DNA from: Altericroceibacterium xinjiangense
GTDB lineage: Bacteria > Pseudomonadota > Alphaproteobacteria > Sphingomonadales > Sphingomonadaceae
Direction: 5' to 3'
DNA: 64,000 nt
Assembly: GCF_003958635.1 (NCBI RefSeq)
Contig: NZ_RSEK01000003.1
Coordinates: forward strand, 1-64,000
In this document: positions 38,251-49,842 of the stretch, piece by piece
Layout: every line of letters starts with the position of its first letter
Numbering within the stretch: position 1 is the stretch's first letter
Position numbers and translations under genes: made by a program
Notes under the pieces: model-generated
What the model saw: only the letters and a program-made list of their open reading frames with translations
Told to the model about the DNA's origin: nothing
The model's database searches: none

Positions 38251-38909
38251 GCATCCGGCCGGGGTGACGCGTTGCTCGTGTCGCCCCGGTCCACCCGCCG
38301 GACAGTTTCGATCCTGACCGGCTCGGCCAGCAGCTGGCCTTTCATCCAGCCTTCGCCTTTCTGCGGATCGATCGGCGCGTCAAAGATCTGGCGGATGATC
38401 TCCATCCCGCTCACCACGTGGCCGAAAGCGGCGTAACCCGCCCGTGCATCCTCGTCCGCCGCGTCCGGATCGGCATCAAGGCCGGGTTGATCCGACAGCA
38501 TGATCGAAAAGTCGCCGGTCGCCGTTCCGGGAGCGTAGCGGGCCATCGACAGGGTTCCTGCCTTGTGCAGGATTCCGGTCTGGCTGGTTGGCTCGTGCGC
38601 GATCGGCTCCAGCACTCGGTCGGGATCGTTCTGCGTCCCTCCTTGCACCAGTCCGTTGGGCTGGTCTCCCCAGTCAAGCCGCATCGCGCGATAGAACGCG
38701 GTGCCGTCAAATCGATGCGCGTCGACATAACGCAGGAAATTGGCGCTGGTGACGGGAGCGCGCTCCGTCTCGATCGCAAGGGTGATCGGACCCAGCTCGG
38801 TGTCGATCAGGACTTCCTGCGTTTCGGGAGCGGGGACGGAAGGCGTTCCCTGCGCGAATGCGGGTGTGGAAAGAAGCAGGGCGGCAGAAAGGGCGAATCG
38901 CTTGAACAT
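38244..38909 (-). CDS. Periplasmic cyclophilin-type peptidyl-prolyl isomerase
   Basis: 221 aa from the ATG at 38909. Signal peptide [15 protein letters not shown], then the cyclophilin barrel ([70 protein letters not shown]). Several catalytic positions are changed from the classical set, so the activity may be low. Overlaps the sdhA 3' end by 7 bp, converging. Confidence 0.88.
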   Translation of the reverse strand: MFKRFALSAALLLSTPAFAQGTPSVPAPETQEVLIDTELGPITLAIETERAPVTSANFLRYVDAHRFDGTAFYRAMRLDWGDQPNGLVQGGTQNDPDRVLEPIAHEPTSQTGILHKAGTLSMARYAPGTATGDFSIMLSDQPGLDADPDAADEDARAGYAAFGHVVSGMEIIRQIFDAPIDPQKGEGWMKGQLLAEPVRIETVRRVDRGDTSNASPRPDAQ

Positions 38910-38985
38910 GCGGGAATGATGGCACCGGTCCCGCCCGACCGCCACTTATCCCGGCGGCGATCCATGGAAGTGCCAGGGGTCTGAC

Positions 38986-39867
38986 TTATTGCAAGTCCGC
39001 GAAGGTATCGCACTGATCCTCGTCGCCGGTCTGCAGACCCACTTGCAGCCACCGCGTTCGTTGCTCGCTGCTGCCGTGGGTGAAGCTTTCCGGGCTGACC
39101 GCTTGTCCGGCCTGACGCTGGAGCGTGTCATCCCCGATCGCGCTTGCGGCGGTCATCCCTTCCTCGAAGTCACCCGGCTCGATCCGTTCGCGGTTCCGGC
39201 CGGCCCACACCCCGGCGTAGCAATCGGCCTGAAGTTCCAGGCGGACGGAAAGCTCGTTGGCGGCTTGAGGATTCGCCTGCTGCAACTGGCGCACCTGCCG
39301 CGCAGTTCCGACAAGGTGCTGGATGTGATGGCCATACTCGTGCGCCATGACGTAGTACCGGGCAAAGTCTCCCCGGGCGCCAAGCTGCTGCTGCATCTGG
39401 TCGAAAAAGGTCGTGTCGAGATAGATGCCCTGGTCCGCCGGACAATAGAACGGGCCCATCGCCGACGAAGCGGCGCCGCAGCCGGAACGGGTTCCGCCCT
39501 GGTAGAAGTTGAGCACCGGCTGCTGGAACGGAATTCCGGCCTGCTGGAAGCGCGGCTGCCATGTCTCGTTGAGGGAGCTGAGGGCGTTGCAGGATTCCAG
39601 CGCATACTGGTTGGTTTCGCACACCTCCGTCGCGCTTTGTCCCTGTGCCGGCCCCTGGAACCCCGGTCGCGGCCCGACGGGGGCCTGCTGCACGGTGCCC
39701 CCGCCGCCCAGCATCTGGGCGGGATCTATGCCGAAGAACACAGCGCCGATCAGCGCGAGGACCAATGTTCCGCAGCCGAACCGTCCGCCTCCGCCACCGG
39801 GAAAACCGCCGCCGCCTCCGCGGTTTGATACCATGATGTTGGCGGGGTTGAACCGGTTCAGCCGCAT
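38986..39867 (-). CDS. YpfJ-type neutral zinc metallopeptidase
   Basis: 293 aa from the ATG at 39867. A Gly-rich segment (NRGGGGGFPGGGGGRFG) and one membrane helix (LVLALIGAVFFGIDP) lead to the peptidase domain: HEYGHHIQH zinc site, then ADCYAGVW as the third-ligand region, GSSEQRTRWLQVGLQTGD at the end. Likely faces the periplasm; the family's function is unknown. Confidence 0.85.
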   Translation of the reverse strand: MRLNRFNPANIMVSNRGGGGGFPGGGGGRFGCGTLVLALIGAVFFGIDPAQMLGGGGTVQQAPVGPRPGFQGPAQGQSATEVCETNQYALESCNALSSLNETWQPRFQQAGIPFQQPVLNFYQGGTRSGCGAASSAMGPFYCPADQGIYLDTTFFDQMQQQLGARGDFARYYVMAHEYGHHIQHLVGTARQVRQLQQANPQAANELSVRLELQADCYAGVWAGRNRERIEPGDFEEGMTAASAIGDDTLQRQAGQAVSPESFTHGSSEQRTRWLQVGLQTGDEDQCDTFADLQ

Positions 39868-39963
39868 CGTGAATTCTTGCTCCGCATTTCCGCGAAAAAA
39901 GGCTGGACCGGACCGGCCACCCTCCCGCACATGACGAACAGGTCAATCGCTGTGGAGTTAGAT

Positions 39964-40719
39964 ATGTTCCTTGACGGCAAGCGCGCGCTCGTCACCGGCT
40001 CCACCTCGGGGATTGGCCTCGCCATTGCCCGGGCGATGGCCGCCGAAGGTGCCGATGTGGTGCTGAACGGCTTCGGCGAGGCGGGTGAGATCGCGGTACT
40101 CCGTGATGAGTTGAAGGCGACCCACATCAACGCCGACCTGACCGCCACGAAGGGCGTAGAGGATCTGATGGGACAGGCGGGGCCCATCGATATCCTGGTC
40201 AACAACGCCGGAATGCAGCACGTCTCCCCGGTGGAGGATTTCCCGCCGGAAAAGTGGGACGCGATCATCGCGCTGAACTTGTCCTCCGCCTTCCACACCA
40301 GCCGTTTGGCGGTGCCGCACATGAAAACGCAGGGCTGGGGGCGGATCATCGCCACGGCCAGCGCCCACTCGCTGACGGCCTCGCCCTTCAAGAGCGCATA
40401 CGTCGCGGCCAAGCACGGGATCGCCGGGTTGACGAAGGTTCTGGCGCTGGAACTGGCGACGTCCGGGATCACCGCCAACTGCATCAGCCCGGGCTACGTC
40501 TGGACCCCCTTGGTCGAAAACCAGATTCCCGACACGATGAAGAGCCGCGACCTCACGCGGGAGCAGGTGATGAACGACGTCCTTCTGGCCAAGCAGCCCA
40601 CCAAGAAGTTCGTCCAGCCGGAAGAAGTGGCCGCGCTAGCGGTGTTCCTCTGCCGGGACGAGGCGCAGAACATCAACGGAGCGAACTATTCGATCGACGG
40701 CGGGTGGACCGCCGAATGA
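39964..40719 (+). CDS. bdhA: 3-hydroxybutyrate dehydrogenase
   Basis: 251-aa SDR that interconverts 3-hydroxybutyrate and acetoacetate in polyhydroxybutyrate breakdown. Start at 39964 with GGAG upstream. TGSTSGIGLAIARAMAAEGA, NNAGMQHVSPVEDFP, catalytic Ser/Tyr/Lys (TASAHS, SAYVAAKHG) and the GYVWTPLVENQIP segment are very typical for this enzyme. It has no PHB partner gene next to it. Confidence 0.85.
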   Translation: MFLDGKRALVTGSTSGIGLAIARAMAAEGADVVLNGFGEAGEIAVLRDELKATHINADLTATKGVEDLMGQAGPIDILVNNAGMQHVSPVEDFPPEKWDAIIALNLSSAFHTSRLAVPHMKTQGWGRIIATASAHSLTASPFKSAYVAAKHGIAGLTKVLALELATSGITANCISPGYVWTPLVENQIPDTMKSRDLTREQVMNDVLLAKQPTKKFVQPEEVAALAVFLCRDEAQNINGANYSIDGGWTAE

Positions 40720-40763
40720 GGCAGCAGGCAAAGGCATTATGCCCTTTTCGCACCAGCCTCTAG

Positions 40764-42302
<1,539 letters not shown>

Positions 42303-42336
42303 GCGTGGCTCCTCCCTTGCCTGATCGGTTTGCCGC

Positions 42337-43515
42337 ATGACCCCGGCTGCGCGCGTTCAGGCTGCGATAGAAATGCTCGACCTGATCGTCGGGGCGGCGC
42401 GGGAACAAGGCCCGCCCGCGGACCGCATTCTTGCCGAGTGGTTCCGTGGCCACCGGTTCGCCGGATCGAAGGACCGGCGCGCGATCCGGGATCTGGTCTA
42501 TGCCGCGATCCGGGCATGCGGCCCCGTGCCGCAGAGCGGGCGCGCCGCGATGCTGCGGCTGGCGGCCGACGACTCGGATCTAGCCCCTTTGTTCGACGGA
42601 TCGCCCTATGGCCCTGCGCCGGTTATGAGCGGAGAACCCGTGGCGGAAGGCGGGGTTGCTCCGGCTTGGCTGGTGGAACGGCTTGAACGCTCCGGCATCG
42701 CGAGGCAGCAGGCCCAGGCGCTGTTGGGCCGCGCGCCGCTCGACGTCCGGGTCAATGCCCTGAGGGCGGATCGCGACACCATCGACTTGCCCGAGCCCGG
42801 CGAGCCGCTGGCTCCGGCACAAGGCTTGCGCTTCCCTTCCGGTACTCCGGTGGACCAGTGGTCCGCGTATCAGGACGGGCTGATCGAGGTGCAGGATGGG
42901 GGAAGCCAGATTGCCTGCGAAGCTGTTCGAGCGGGACCGGGAGAGACCGTGATCGACTTGTGCGCCGGAGCTGGCGGCAAGACGCTGGCGCTGGCGGCGA
43001 TGATGCAGAACGAAGGCGCGCTGATCGCCGCCGACACGGACCGGTCGCGTTTGTCGCGCCTGGGGCCGCGGGCTGAACGCGCCGGGGCAAGAATAGCGGA
43101 AACGGTGCTGCTGAACCCGGGGCGGGAATTGCAAGCTCTGGCACAGTGGCAGGGCAAGGCGGACGCGGTGCTGATCGACGCGCCCTGCTCTGGCACGGGA
43201 ACCTGGCGACGCAATCCCGAAGCGCGCTGGCGCCTGACGGAAGCGCAGCTGGCGCGGCTCACGCGGACACAGGAACACCTGCTGGACATCGCGGCCGATT
43301 TGCTGCGGCCGGGCGGGCGGCTGGTCTATGTCACATGCTCGCTGCTGGACGAAGAAGGGCCGGACAGGATCGCCGCTTTCCTGTCCAAGCATCCCGGCTG
43401 GCAAGCCTCACAGCTCGATCTGCCCCGCGGCGCCGGGCGTGGAACCGGAGTTCGCCTGACTCCGTTTAGCGATGAGACCGACGGGTTTTTCATCGCGGGT
43501 GCAGAAAAGCCATGA
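42337..43515 (+). CDS. RsmB/NOP-family rRNA methyltransferase
   Basis: 392-aa SAM-dependent RNA cytosine-C5 methyltransferase. Motif I VIDLCAGAGGKTLALAAMM, the catalytic Cys in DAPCSGTGTWRRNPEAR (motif IV) and the second Cys in VYVTCSLLDEEG (motif VI) are present. An N-terminal NusB-like region occupies about residues 1-60. The target is probably 16S C967 if it is RsmB, but RsmB versus paralog cannot be told apart by eye. Confidence 0.85.
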   Translation: MTPAARVQAAIEMLDLIVGAAREQGPPADRILAEWFRGHRFAGSKDRRAIRDLVYAAIRACGPVPQSGRAAMLRLAADDSDLAPLFDGSPYGPAPVMSGEPVAEGGVAPAWLVERLERSGIARQQAQALLGRAPLDVRVNALRADRDTIDLPEPGEPLAPAQGLRFPSGTPVDQWSAYQDGLIEVQDGGSQIACEAVRAGPGETVIDLCAGAGGKTLALAAMMQNEGALIAADTDRSRLSRLGPRAERAGARIAETVLLNPGRELQALAQWQGKADAVLIDAPCSGTGTWRRNPEARWRLTEAQLARLTRTQEHLLDIAADLLRPGGRLVYVTCSLLDEEGPDRIAAFLSKHPGWQASQLDLPRGAGRGTGVRLTPFSDETDGFFIAGAEKP

Positions 43516-43579
43516 TATTCCTGACGTTGTGATGGCAGTATCCGATCCGTCCTCGCTGCCCGCGCTCAAGGAGTTCGTG

Positions 43580-44083
43580 ATGCGTTACAGCCCTGCCGCC
43601 TTTGCCTTGTCCCTGGCGATTGCGCTTACAGCCAGCGTATCCCACGGTGCCGACCGGGAGATCGATCCGCGCGCGCTGGCGCTGGAGGAGCAGGGAAGGG
43701 CGCTGCTCGCCGCGGGTGAAGTCCAGGCCGCGGTCGACGATTTTGAAGCGGCGCTGGCGATCGATCCAAGCCACGCACGCCTTTACCTCGATCTGGGAGA
43801 CGCCGCACGCCAGCAGGGCCTGGATGGCAAGGCGATCCACTACTACCGCGTGGCATTGGACAAAGACCCTGGAAACCTTGCGGCAATCACCGGGGAGGGC
43901 ATGGCGCTGGTGGAGAAGGGCGCCGTGACGCGGGCCCGGCAGAACCTGGCCCAGCTCCAGTCGCTTTGCGGCACGAACTGCATGGAGACGAAGGAGCTTG
44001 CCTCCGTCATCGCACGAGGCCCGCAGCGGACGGTGCTGACCGCCGAAGCTTCGACTCCGGACGAAGGCGTCGTGCAGAACTGA
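43580..44083 (+). CDS. Exported TPR protein
   Basis: 167 aa from the ATG at 43580 (AAGGAG upstream; an earlier frame overlaps the methyltransferase). Signal peptide ALSLAIALTASVSHGA and three tetratricopeptide repeats (ALAAGEVQAAVDDFEAALAI, HARLYLDLGDAARQQGLDGK, KDPGNLAAITGEGMALVEKG). Cys pair in CGTNCMETKELAS. Scaffold for protein binding in the periplasm; partner unknown. Confidence 0.8.
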   Translation: MRYSPAAFALSLAIALTASVSHGADREIDPRALALEEQGRALLAAGEVQAAVDDFEAALAIDPSHARLYLDLGDAARQQGLDGKAIHYYRVALDKDPGNLAAITGEGMALVEKGAVTRARQNLAQLQSLCGTNCMETKELASVIARGPQRTVLTAEASTPDEGVVQN

Positions 44084-44102
44084 GGCCGGGTTCCGCGAAG
44101 CG

Positions 44103-44585
44103 TCAGATCCTGTCGCGAAACGCGTCCAGAATCGCGGCATAGACTTCGCGCTTGAACGGGACGATCAGGTCAGGCAGCTGCGCCGGATCGGCCCATCGCC
44201 ACTCGCAGAATTCCGGTGGATCGTGGGCCTCCAGATCGATGTCCGCGTCCTGTCCGGTAAAGCGCGCCAGGAACCAGACTTGCCGCTGGCCCTTGTACCG
44301 CCCGCCCCACAGTTTCCCGTCGAGTTCGGGCGGCAGGTCGTAGTAAAGCTCATCCCCCAGCCGATCGATCAACTGGACCTGCCCGGGCCGAACGCCGGTT
44401 TCTTCCGCCAGTTCGCGGAAGGCGGCCTGCTCAAGATCCTCTCCATCATCGACGCCGCCCTGGGGCATTTGCCAATAATCGGCCAGCTGGTTGTCGATCC
44501 GCTTGCCAACGAAGACTTTCCCGTCGGCGTTGACCAGCATCACCCCGACGCAGGGGCGGTAACGGGCGGGGTTCTTCTCGTTCAC
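44103..44585 (-). CDS. rppH: RNA pyrophosphohydrolase
   Basis: 160-aa Nudix enzyme that removes pyrophosphate from mRNA 5' ends to start decay. The Nudix box GGVDDGEDLEQAAFRELAEE followed by TGV is complete, and RYRPCVGVMLVN and WFLARF are family motifs. Its start overlaps the esterase stop by 4 bp. Confidence 0.92.
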   Translation of the reverse strand: MNEKNPARYRPCVGVMLVNADGKVFVGKRIDNQLADYWQMPQGGVDDGEDLEQAAFRELAEETGVRPGQVQLIDRLGDELYYDLPPELDGKLWGGRYKGQRQVWFLARFTGQDADIDLEAHDPPEFCEWRWADPAQLPDLIVPFKREVYAAILDAFRDRI

Positions 44586-45535
44586 AAATGACGCTCCAGC
44601 AAAAGTTTGGTGGCTGAGATGATCGCGTGCAGGTCTTTCTGCGCGCTCGGGATCGCCTTACGCAAATTGGCGAAGCCGTGGATCGATCCCCGCATCTCCA
44701 GATAGATCACGTCCACCCCGGCTTCCACCAGGCGGGCGGCATAGGCTCGTCCGGAATCGCGCAGCGGATCGAGGGAGGCTGTCGCAACGACAGTCGGCGG
44801 CGTGCCCTCGTGCCGGGCAAGGATCGGGTGGTTGCGCGGGTCTTGCGGAACGGGTGCGTAGCTCGCGGTAAAGAACGCCATGGCTCGGCTCGACAGCAGG
44901 AAACCTTCCGCAAAGTCGCGGTACGACGGGTGCCGGGTGATGTCGTCGGTCAGCGGATAGATCGGCACCTGCAGCACCACCGGCGCCATCGCCGGGTCTC
45001 GGACCAGTGCCTGCGTGGTCACGATCGCAAGATTGCCGCCCGCGCTGTCGCCGATCGGGATCAGGCCGCTGACCTTCAGGCTGAGCTCGTGCGGACTTTT
45101 TGCTGCCCAGCGCGCGGCGGCCTCGGCATCTTCGGGTGCAGCGGGGAAGGGGTGCTCCGGCGCCAGCCGGTAATCGACCGCCAGTAGCGGCAGGTCCAGT
45201 TCGGCCGCCAATTCGGTGCACAAGGCGTGGTGACTCTCCAGATCGCCCGCCACGAAACCGCCTCCGTGGAGGAACAGCAGCAGCGGCCCGGCCTCCCGAC
45301 GCTCCGCCTGTGCGTCGTACAGCCGCAGCGGAATGTCTCCGGCAGGCCCGGGGCAGGACAAGTCCCGGATCACCGGCAGGTCACGGGCGGGTCGCTCAAC
45401 CATCGTCTGCATCGCGCTCATCGACTGCCGCACCTGCTCGATCGGAACCTCGTCCAGTTCCGGCCGCTGAAGTGAGCCGAGGAGGTCGAGAAGGGCGCGT
45501 ACATCGTCACGCACGTAGGGTTCGGTGTCTGTCAT
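44582..45535 (-). CDS. HSL-family alpha/beta esterase
   Basis: 317 aa from the ATG at 45535 (GGAAGAG upstream). Oxyanion motif LLFLHGGGFVAGD, nucleophile GDSAGGN, acid in TASLDPLRDSG and His in MRGSIHGFANL place it in the bacterial hormone-sensitive lipase family. No signal peptide. It shares a 172-bp divergent control region with korA. Confidence 0.88.
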   Translation of the reverse strand: MTDTEPYVRDDVRALLDLLGSLQRPELDEVPIEQVRQSMSAMQTMVERPARDLPVIRDLSCPGPAGDIPLRLYDAQAERREAGPLLLFLHGGGFVAGDLESHHALCTELAAELDLPLLAVDYRLAPEHPFPAAPEDAEAAARWAAKSPHELSLKVSGLIPIGDSAGGNLAIVTTQALVRDPAMAPVVLQVPIYPLTDDITRHPSYRDFAEGFLLSSRAMAFFTASYAPVPQDPRNHPILARHEGTPPTVVATASLDPLRDSGRAYAARLVEAGVDVIYLEMRGSIHGFANLRKAIPSAQKDLHAIISATKLLLERHL

Positions 45536-45707
45536 TCGTCTCTTCCCCCATCTGCGTCCGGAAACCCGGGAGTGCCGGTTGCAAGCTCCCCCCATGCGAT
45601 TGCTTGCGCCACAGAAAAACTTCATTGCGGCAGCGGAACTGCGAACCTACTTCGCTGGTCCAATACAAGCAATCGGCGTGCATCTGGCGCGCGAACAGGA
45701 ACAGATC

Positions 45708-47717
45708 ATGGCGACCAAAGCGGCCGAACGGCCGGCCGACACCCAGGCTCCCGAAGCGGTAGTGGTTCGTTTTGCGGGCGACAGCGGCGATGGCATGCAG
45801 CTGACCGGGGGACAATTCACCCTGTCGACGGCGCTTGCCGGCAACGACCTGGCGACCTTCCCGGATTTCCCGGCGGAAATCCGCGCACCCCAAGGGACGC
45901 TGTTCGGTGTGTCCGCCTTCCAGATCAACTTCGGTTCGACCCAGATCGAAACCGCGGGCGACGCGCCCGACGTGCTGGTGGCGATGAACCCCGCGGCGCT
46001 GAAGGTGAACCTTGCCGCGCTGAAGCCCGGCGGTCTGATCATCGCGGACAGCGGTGAATTCGGCCAGCGGAACCTCGACAAGGCGAAGTACGACCGTAAT
46101 CCGCTGGAAGACGGCAGCCTTGTGAAGTGGGACCTGCTGGCGTTCGACATTTCCGCGCTGACGCTGGAAGCGGTCAAGCCGTTCGGCCTCGGCAACAAGG
46201 AAGCCCTGCGCTGCAAGAATATGTGGACGCTCGGCCTGGCGCTGTGGATGTTCGATCGCGATCGGGAGCCGATCATCGAATGGCTGCGCGGCAAGTTCCG
46301 CAAGGCGCCCGAACTGGCTGAGGCGAATATCGCCGCGCTCAACGCCGGCCACGCCTATGGCGAGACCGCTGAGATCTCGGGTCCGCTGAAGAAGCTCCAC
46401 TTGCCGGCCGTGGAAGCCGAGCCCGGGCTCTACCGCACGATCACCGGAGCGGAATCGGTCTCGCTTGGCCTCGTGGCGGGCGCGCAGCTAGCCGAGCTGC
46501 CGCTGTTCTTCGGCGGTTACCCGATCACTCCGGCGTCCGCGATCCTGCATCACCTGGCGCGGCTGAAGGAATTCGGCGTCACCACTTTCCAGGCGGAAGA
46601 CGAGATCGCGGCGGTCTGCGCAGCGATCGGCGCGTCCTACGCGGGGCAACTGGGCGTGACCAGCTCGTCCGGCCCCGGCATCGCGCTCAAGACGGAAGCC
46701 ATGGGACTCGCGATCATGACCGAGCTGCCGCTGGTGATCGTCAACTCGCAGCGCGGCGGACCGTCCACGGGCCTGCCGACCAAGACCGAGCAGAGCGATC
46801 TTTACCAGGCGGTTTACGGCCGCAACGGCGACGCGCCGATGCCTGTGGTCGCGGCCCGCAGCCCGGCCGATGCGTTCGAATGCGCGATCGAGGCTTGCCG
46901 CCTCGCCACGCAGTACATGACGCCCGTGATGCTGCTGACCGATGGCTACATCGCCAACGCCGCCGAACCCTGGAAGGTGCCTGATCCCGCCAGCTATGAA
47001 CCGTTCCCGGTGACCTTCCTGGAAGAGAAGAACGCAGGGGACGACCTGCTGCCCTACAAGCGTGACGAGAAGGGCGCGCGTCCCTGGATCAAGGCCGGCA
47101 CTCCCGGCCTGATGCATCGGATCGGCGGGATCGAGAAACACGTCGAAACCGGCAACATCGATTATTCGCCCGCGAACCACCAGGCGATGACGGATCTTCG
47201 GAAGAACAAGATCGAAGGCATTGCCGTCCCTGACCAGGACGTCGTGCTTGGCAATCAGCGGGGCGCCCTTGCGGTGGTCGGCTGGGGCTCCACTTTCGGA
47301 CCGATCCATCAGGCGGTGCGCCGCGCGCGCAAGGCAGGGCTGGATGTCAGCCACATCCACGTGCGCCATATCTGGCCGCTCCCGAAGAACTTGGGCGAGC
47401 TGCTGGCCGGTTTCGACCGCGTGCTGATGCCGGAAATGAACACAGGCCAGTTCAAGACGGTGCTGCGCGACCAGTTCCTCGTCCAAGCGGAAAGCCTGAC
47501 GAAGACAAGCGGCCAGCCGTTCTCGATTGCCGAGATCGAAGAAGCTATCGCGAAGTACTTCGACGGAATTCTGGGCAACGAAGGCGGTACGGCGCCGTTC
47601 GATCCCGGCCAGTTGCCGGAGCCGCTCTCCGGCTACGACGATGGTACCTATCCCCCGCGCGATGCTGGCGCGGCGGAGCCGAATACCGGCTCCGACACCA
47701 AGGCGGTTAACCAATGA
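45708..47717 (+). CDS. korA: 2-oxoglutarate:ferredoxin oxidoreductase, fused gamma-alpha subunit
   Basis: 669-aa subunit that, with KorB, oxidises 2-oxoglutarate to succinyl-CoA using ferredoxin. The N-terminal gamma domain (RFAGDSGDGMQLTGGQF, about 15-200) is fused to the alpha domain (GGYPITPASAILHHLA, then SSGPGIALKTEAMG). Start at 45708 chosen for its ribosome site and domain onset. Its stop overlaps the korB start. Confidence 0.92.
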   Translation: MATKAAERPADTQAPEAVVVRFAGDSGDGMQLTGGQFTLSTALAGNDLATFPDFPAEIRAPQGTLFGVSAFQINFGSTQIETAGDAPDVLVAMNPAALKVNLAALKPGGLIIADSGEFGQRNLDKAKYDRNPLEDGSLVKWDLLAFDISALTLEAVKPFGLGNKEALRCKNMWTLGLALWMFDRDREPIIEWLRGKFRKAPELAEANIAALNAGHAYGETAEISGPLKKLHLPAVEAEPGLYRTITGAESVSLGLVAGAQLAELPLFFGGYPITPASAILHHLARLKEFGVTTFQAEDEIAAVCAAIGASYAGQLGVTSSSGPGIALKTEAMGLAIMTELPLVIVNSQRGGPSTGLPTKTEQSDLYQAVYGRNGDAPMPVVAARSPADAFECAIEACRLATQYMTPVMLLTDGYIANAAEPWKVPDPASYEPFPVTFLEEKNAGDDLLPYKRDEKGARPWIKAGTPGLMHRIGGIEKHVETGNIDYSPANHQAMTDLRKNKIEGIAVPDQDVVLGNQRGALAVVGWGSTFGPIHQAVRRARKAGLDVSHIHVRHIWPLPKNLGELLAGFDRVLMPEMNTGQFKTVLRDQFLVQAESLTKTSGQPFSIAEIEEAIAKYFDGILGNEGGTAPFDPGQLPEPLSGYDDGTYPPRDAGAAEPNTGSDTKAVNQ

Positions 47718-48760
47718 ACGACATGACCCCCATCACCACCACGCTGAAGGACTGGGAGACCGACCAGGAAGTTCGCTGGTGCCCCGGCTGCGGCGACTAC
47801 GCGATCCTCAAGGCGGTGCAGCGCACCCTGCCGCAGCTTGGCGCCGATCCGGCGAAGACCGTGTTCGTGTCCGGCATCGGCTGCTCCAGCCGGTTTCCGT
47901 ATTACGTCGAAAGCTATGGCTTCCATACGATCCACGGCCGCGCGCCTGCGTTCGCGACCGGGATCAAGCTCGCCAATCCGGACCTGGACGTCTGGCTGGT
48001 AACCGGCGACGGCGATGGCCTTTCGATCGGCGGCAACCACCTGATGCATGTGTTGCGGCGGAACGTGAACATGCAGATCATGCTGTTCAACAACGAGATC
48101 TACGGCCTCACCAAGGGCCAGTTCTCGCCCACCAGCCGAATCGGCACCACTTCGCCGTCTACTCCGCTTGGCTCCATCGACCGGCCCGCGAACCCGTGCG
48201 CGTTCGCACTGGGCGCGGGAGCGCGCTTCGTGGCGCGGGCCTATGACATTTCGAAGGAACTTCCCGATGCGCTGAAGGCTGCGCATGCCCATCAAGGCGC
48301 GGCGTTTGTGGAGATCTTCCAGAACTGCATCGTCTACAACAAGGACGTGTTCGAAGGCTTCACCGATAAGAAGAACGCGCCGCAGAACCAGCTTTGGCTG
48401 ACCGACGGGGAACCGATGCTGTTCGGCTCCGAAAAGTCCGGCGGGATCAAGGGCATTGCGCTCGATCTTGACCGGCTGGAACTGAAGGTGGTCGACGTTG
48501 CGGACGGCAACTGGCAGGATGCCGGCGTGCTGGTCCACAACGCGAAGAACCGCACGATCGCGCACTTGCTTATCGAAATGCCTTTCGGGCCGTTCCCGAT
48601 GGCGCTCGGCGTGATCTACGACGATCCGGCCCCGACATTCGAAAGCGCGGTGATCGAACAAAACATTGCTGCCAGTGCGGGCAAGGAAGCGAGCCTGGCG
48701 AAGCTGCTTGCCAAGGGGCAGACCTGGACCGTCGACGGCACCGCGCAAGACCCGAACTGA
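47714..48760 (+). CDS. korB: 2-oxoglutarate:ferredoxin oxidoreductase beta subunit
   Basis: 348-aa TPP-binding subunit. RWCPGCGDYAILKAV holds the iron-sulfur Cys pair; the TPP site TGDGDGLSIGGNH and GIGCSSRFPYYVESYGFHT are present, with a third Cys in the FVEIFQNCIVYN region. Overlaps korA by 4 bp, as is normal for korAB. Confidence 0.93.
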   Translation: MNDMTPITTTLKDWETDQEVRWCPGCGDYAILKAVQRTLPQLGADPAKTVFVSGIGCSSRFPYYVESYGFHTIHGRAPAFATGIKLANPDLDVWLVTGDGDGLSIGGNHLMHVLRRNVNMQIMLFNNEIYGLTKGQFSPTSRIGTTSPSTPLGSIDRPANPCAFALGAGARFVARAYDISKELPDALKAAHAHQGAAFVEIFQNCIVYNKDVFEGFTDKKNAPQNQLWLTDGEPMLFGSEKSGGIKGIALDLDRLELKVVDVADGNWQDAGVLVHNAKNRTIAHLLIEMPFGPFPMALGVIYDDPAPTFESAVIEQNIAASAGKEASLAKLLAKGQTWTVDGTAQDPN

Positions 48761-48826
48761 TCCCTCTCGGCCGGAGAGGGCGAAACCGCTTCGGCTGACA
48801 GCACCGGCAAGGTAGGTTGAGGAACA

Positions 48827-49723
48827 ATGGACAACCTCACCCACAGCCTTGCCGGCGCGCTGATCGGGCAAGCGGGGCTCAAACGCCGAACCGGGCTGGC
48901 GATGCCCGCGCTGATCATCGGCGCGAATCTGCCGGATATCGACGCGACCTGTGCCTTGCTCGGCACCCGAAGCCTCGCGCTCCGGCGCGGACTCACCCAC
49001 GGTCCGATTGCCTGGGTGATCCTGCCGCTGGCGCTGGCTCTAATCCTCTACGCCTACGATCGCTGGCAAACCCAACAGGGAACGCGGCCTGAAGAACGGC
49101 TGCCGGTTCGCTTCAGTTGGCTGTTTGCCTTGGCCTTCCTCGCCTGCCTCACGCATCCTGCCCTCGACTGGCTGAACAGCTACGGCATCCGCTTCCTGGA
49201 GCCGTTTAGCCACCGCTGGTTCTATGGCGATGTGCTGTTCATCATCGATGTGTGGCTGTGGGTCATCCTCGGGCTGGCCGCGTGGATTTCCCGGCGGCGG
49301 GAAAAGCGCGGCGGGAACTGGCCAATGCCCGCGCGCATCGGCTTGATGCTGGCGCTGGCCTATATCGGGGGCAATCTGGTGATCAGCCGGGTGGATGCCC
49401 GATCGACCCATCAAAACCATGCCTTTGCGCGGGTGGTAATTGCCAGCCCGGTTCCAGTCCAGTTCTGGAACCGGCAAACGATTCTAGGCGACGGAACGGG
49501 GCGGTGGCTGGTGGATGGCGCCCGATACGGGGAAGTTCGACTCGCGAGCTGCGATCTTGCCGCTGTAGCCAGAGTTGATCCCGAAGCCGCCGCTTTCCTG
49601 TTCTGGTCACGAGCGCCGTTTGTCGAACGTGCGGGAGAAGGCTGGAGCTTGCGCGATGCGCGGTTCGCCGGATCGATGGCCAGCGACCGTTTCAGCGTCC
49701 CGCTACCACCGGGTACTTGCTGA
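48827..49723 (+). CDS. Membrane-bound metal-dependent hydrolase-like protein (YdjM-type)
   Basis: 298-aa inner-membrane protein. MDNLTHSLAGALIGQAGLKR, then ANLPDIDA, LTHGPIAW, LTHPALDWLNSYG and the His/Asp-rich active-site-like helices are typical of the LexA-regulated YdjM family. Several hydrophobic helices follow, and a C-terminal soluble domain with ARVVIASPVPVQFWNRQTI. Function poorly known. Confidence 0.8.
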   Translation: MDNLTHSLAGALIGQAGLKRRTGLAMPALIIGANLPDIDATCALLGTRSLALRRGLTHGPIAWVILPLALALILYAYDRWQTQQGTRPEERLPVRFSWLFALAFLACLTHPALDWLNSYGIRFLEPFSHRWFYGDVLFIIDVWLWVILGLAAWISRRREKRGGNWPMPARIGLMLALAYIGGNLVISRVDARSTHQNHAFARVVIASPVPVQFWNRQTILGDGTGRWLVDGARYGEVRLASCDLAAVARVDPEAAAFLFWSRAPFVERAGEGWSLRDARFAGSMASDRFSVPLPPGTC

Positions 49724-49842
49724 CGCGAGACGCCTAGGCCGCACAGCGGCGTGCCCGCTCCGACCCCTTGGGGTCTCCTGAGTCCTGGTCTGAGACGCTT
49801 GCGGAGCGTGCGAGCAGGGACGCGCGGCCGGCGGTCTGCCGC

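Noticed and set aside
49724-49842. GACCCC/GGGGTC hairpin as terminator of the YdjM-like gene
   Set aside because: Stem of six bases with almost no loop and no T run; too weak to list.
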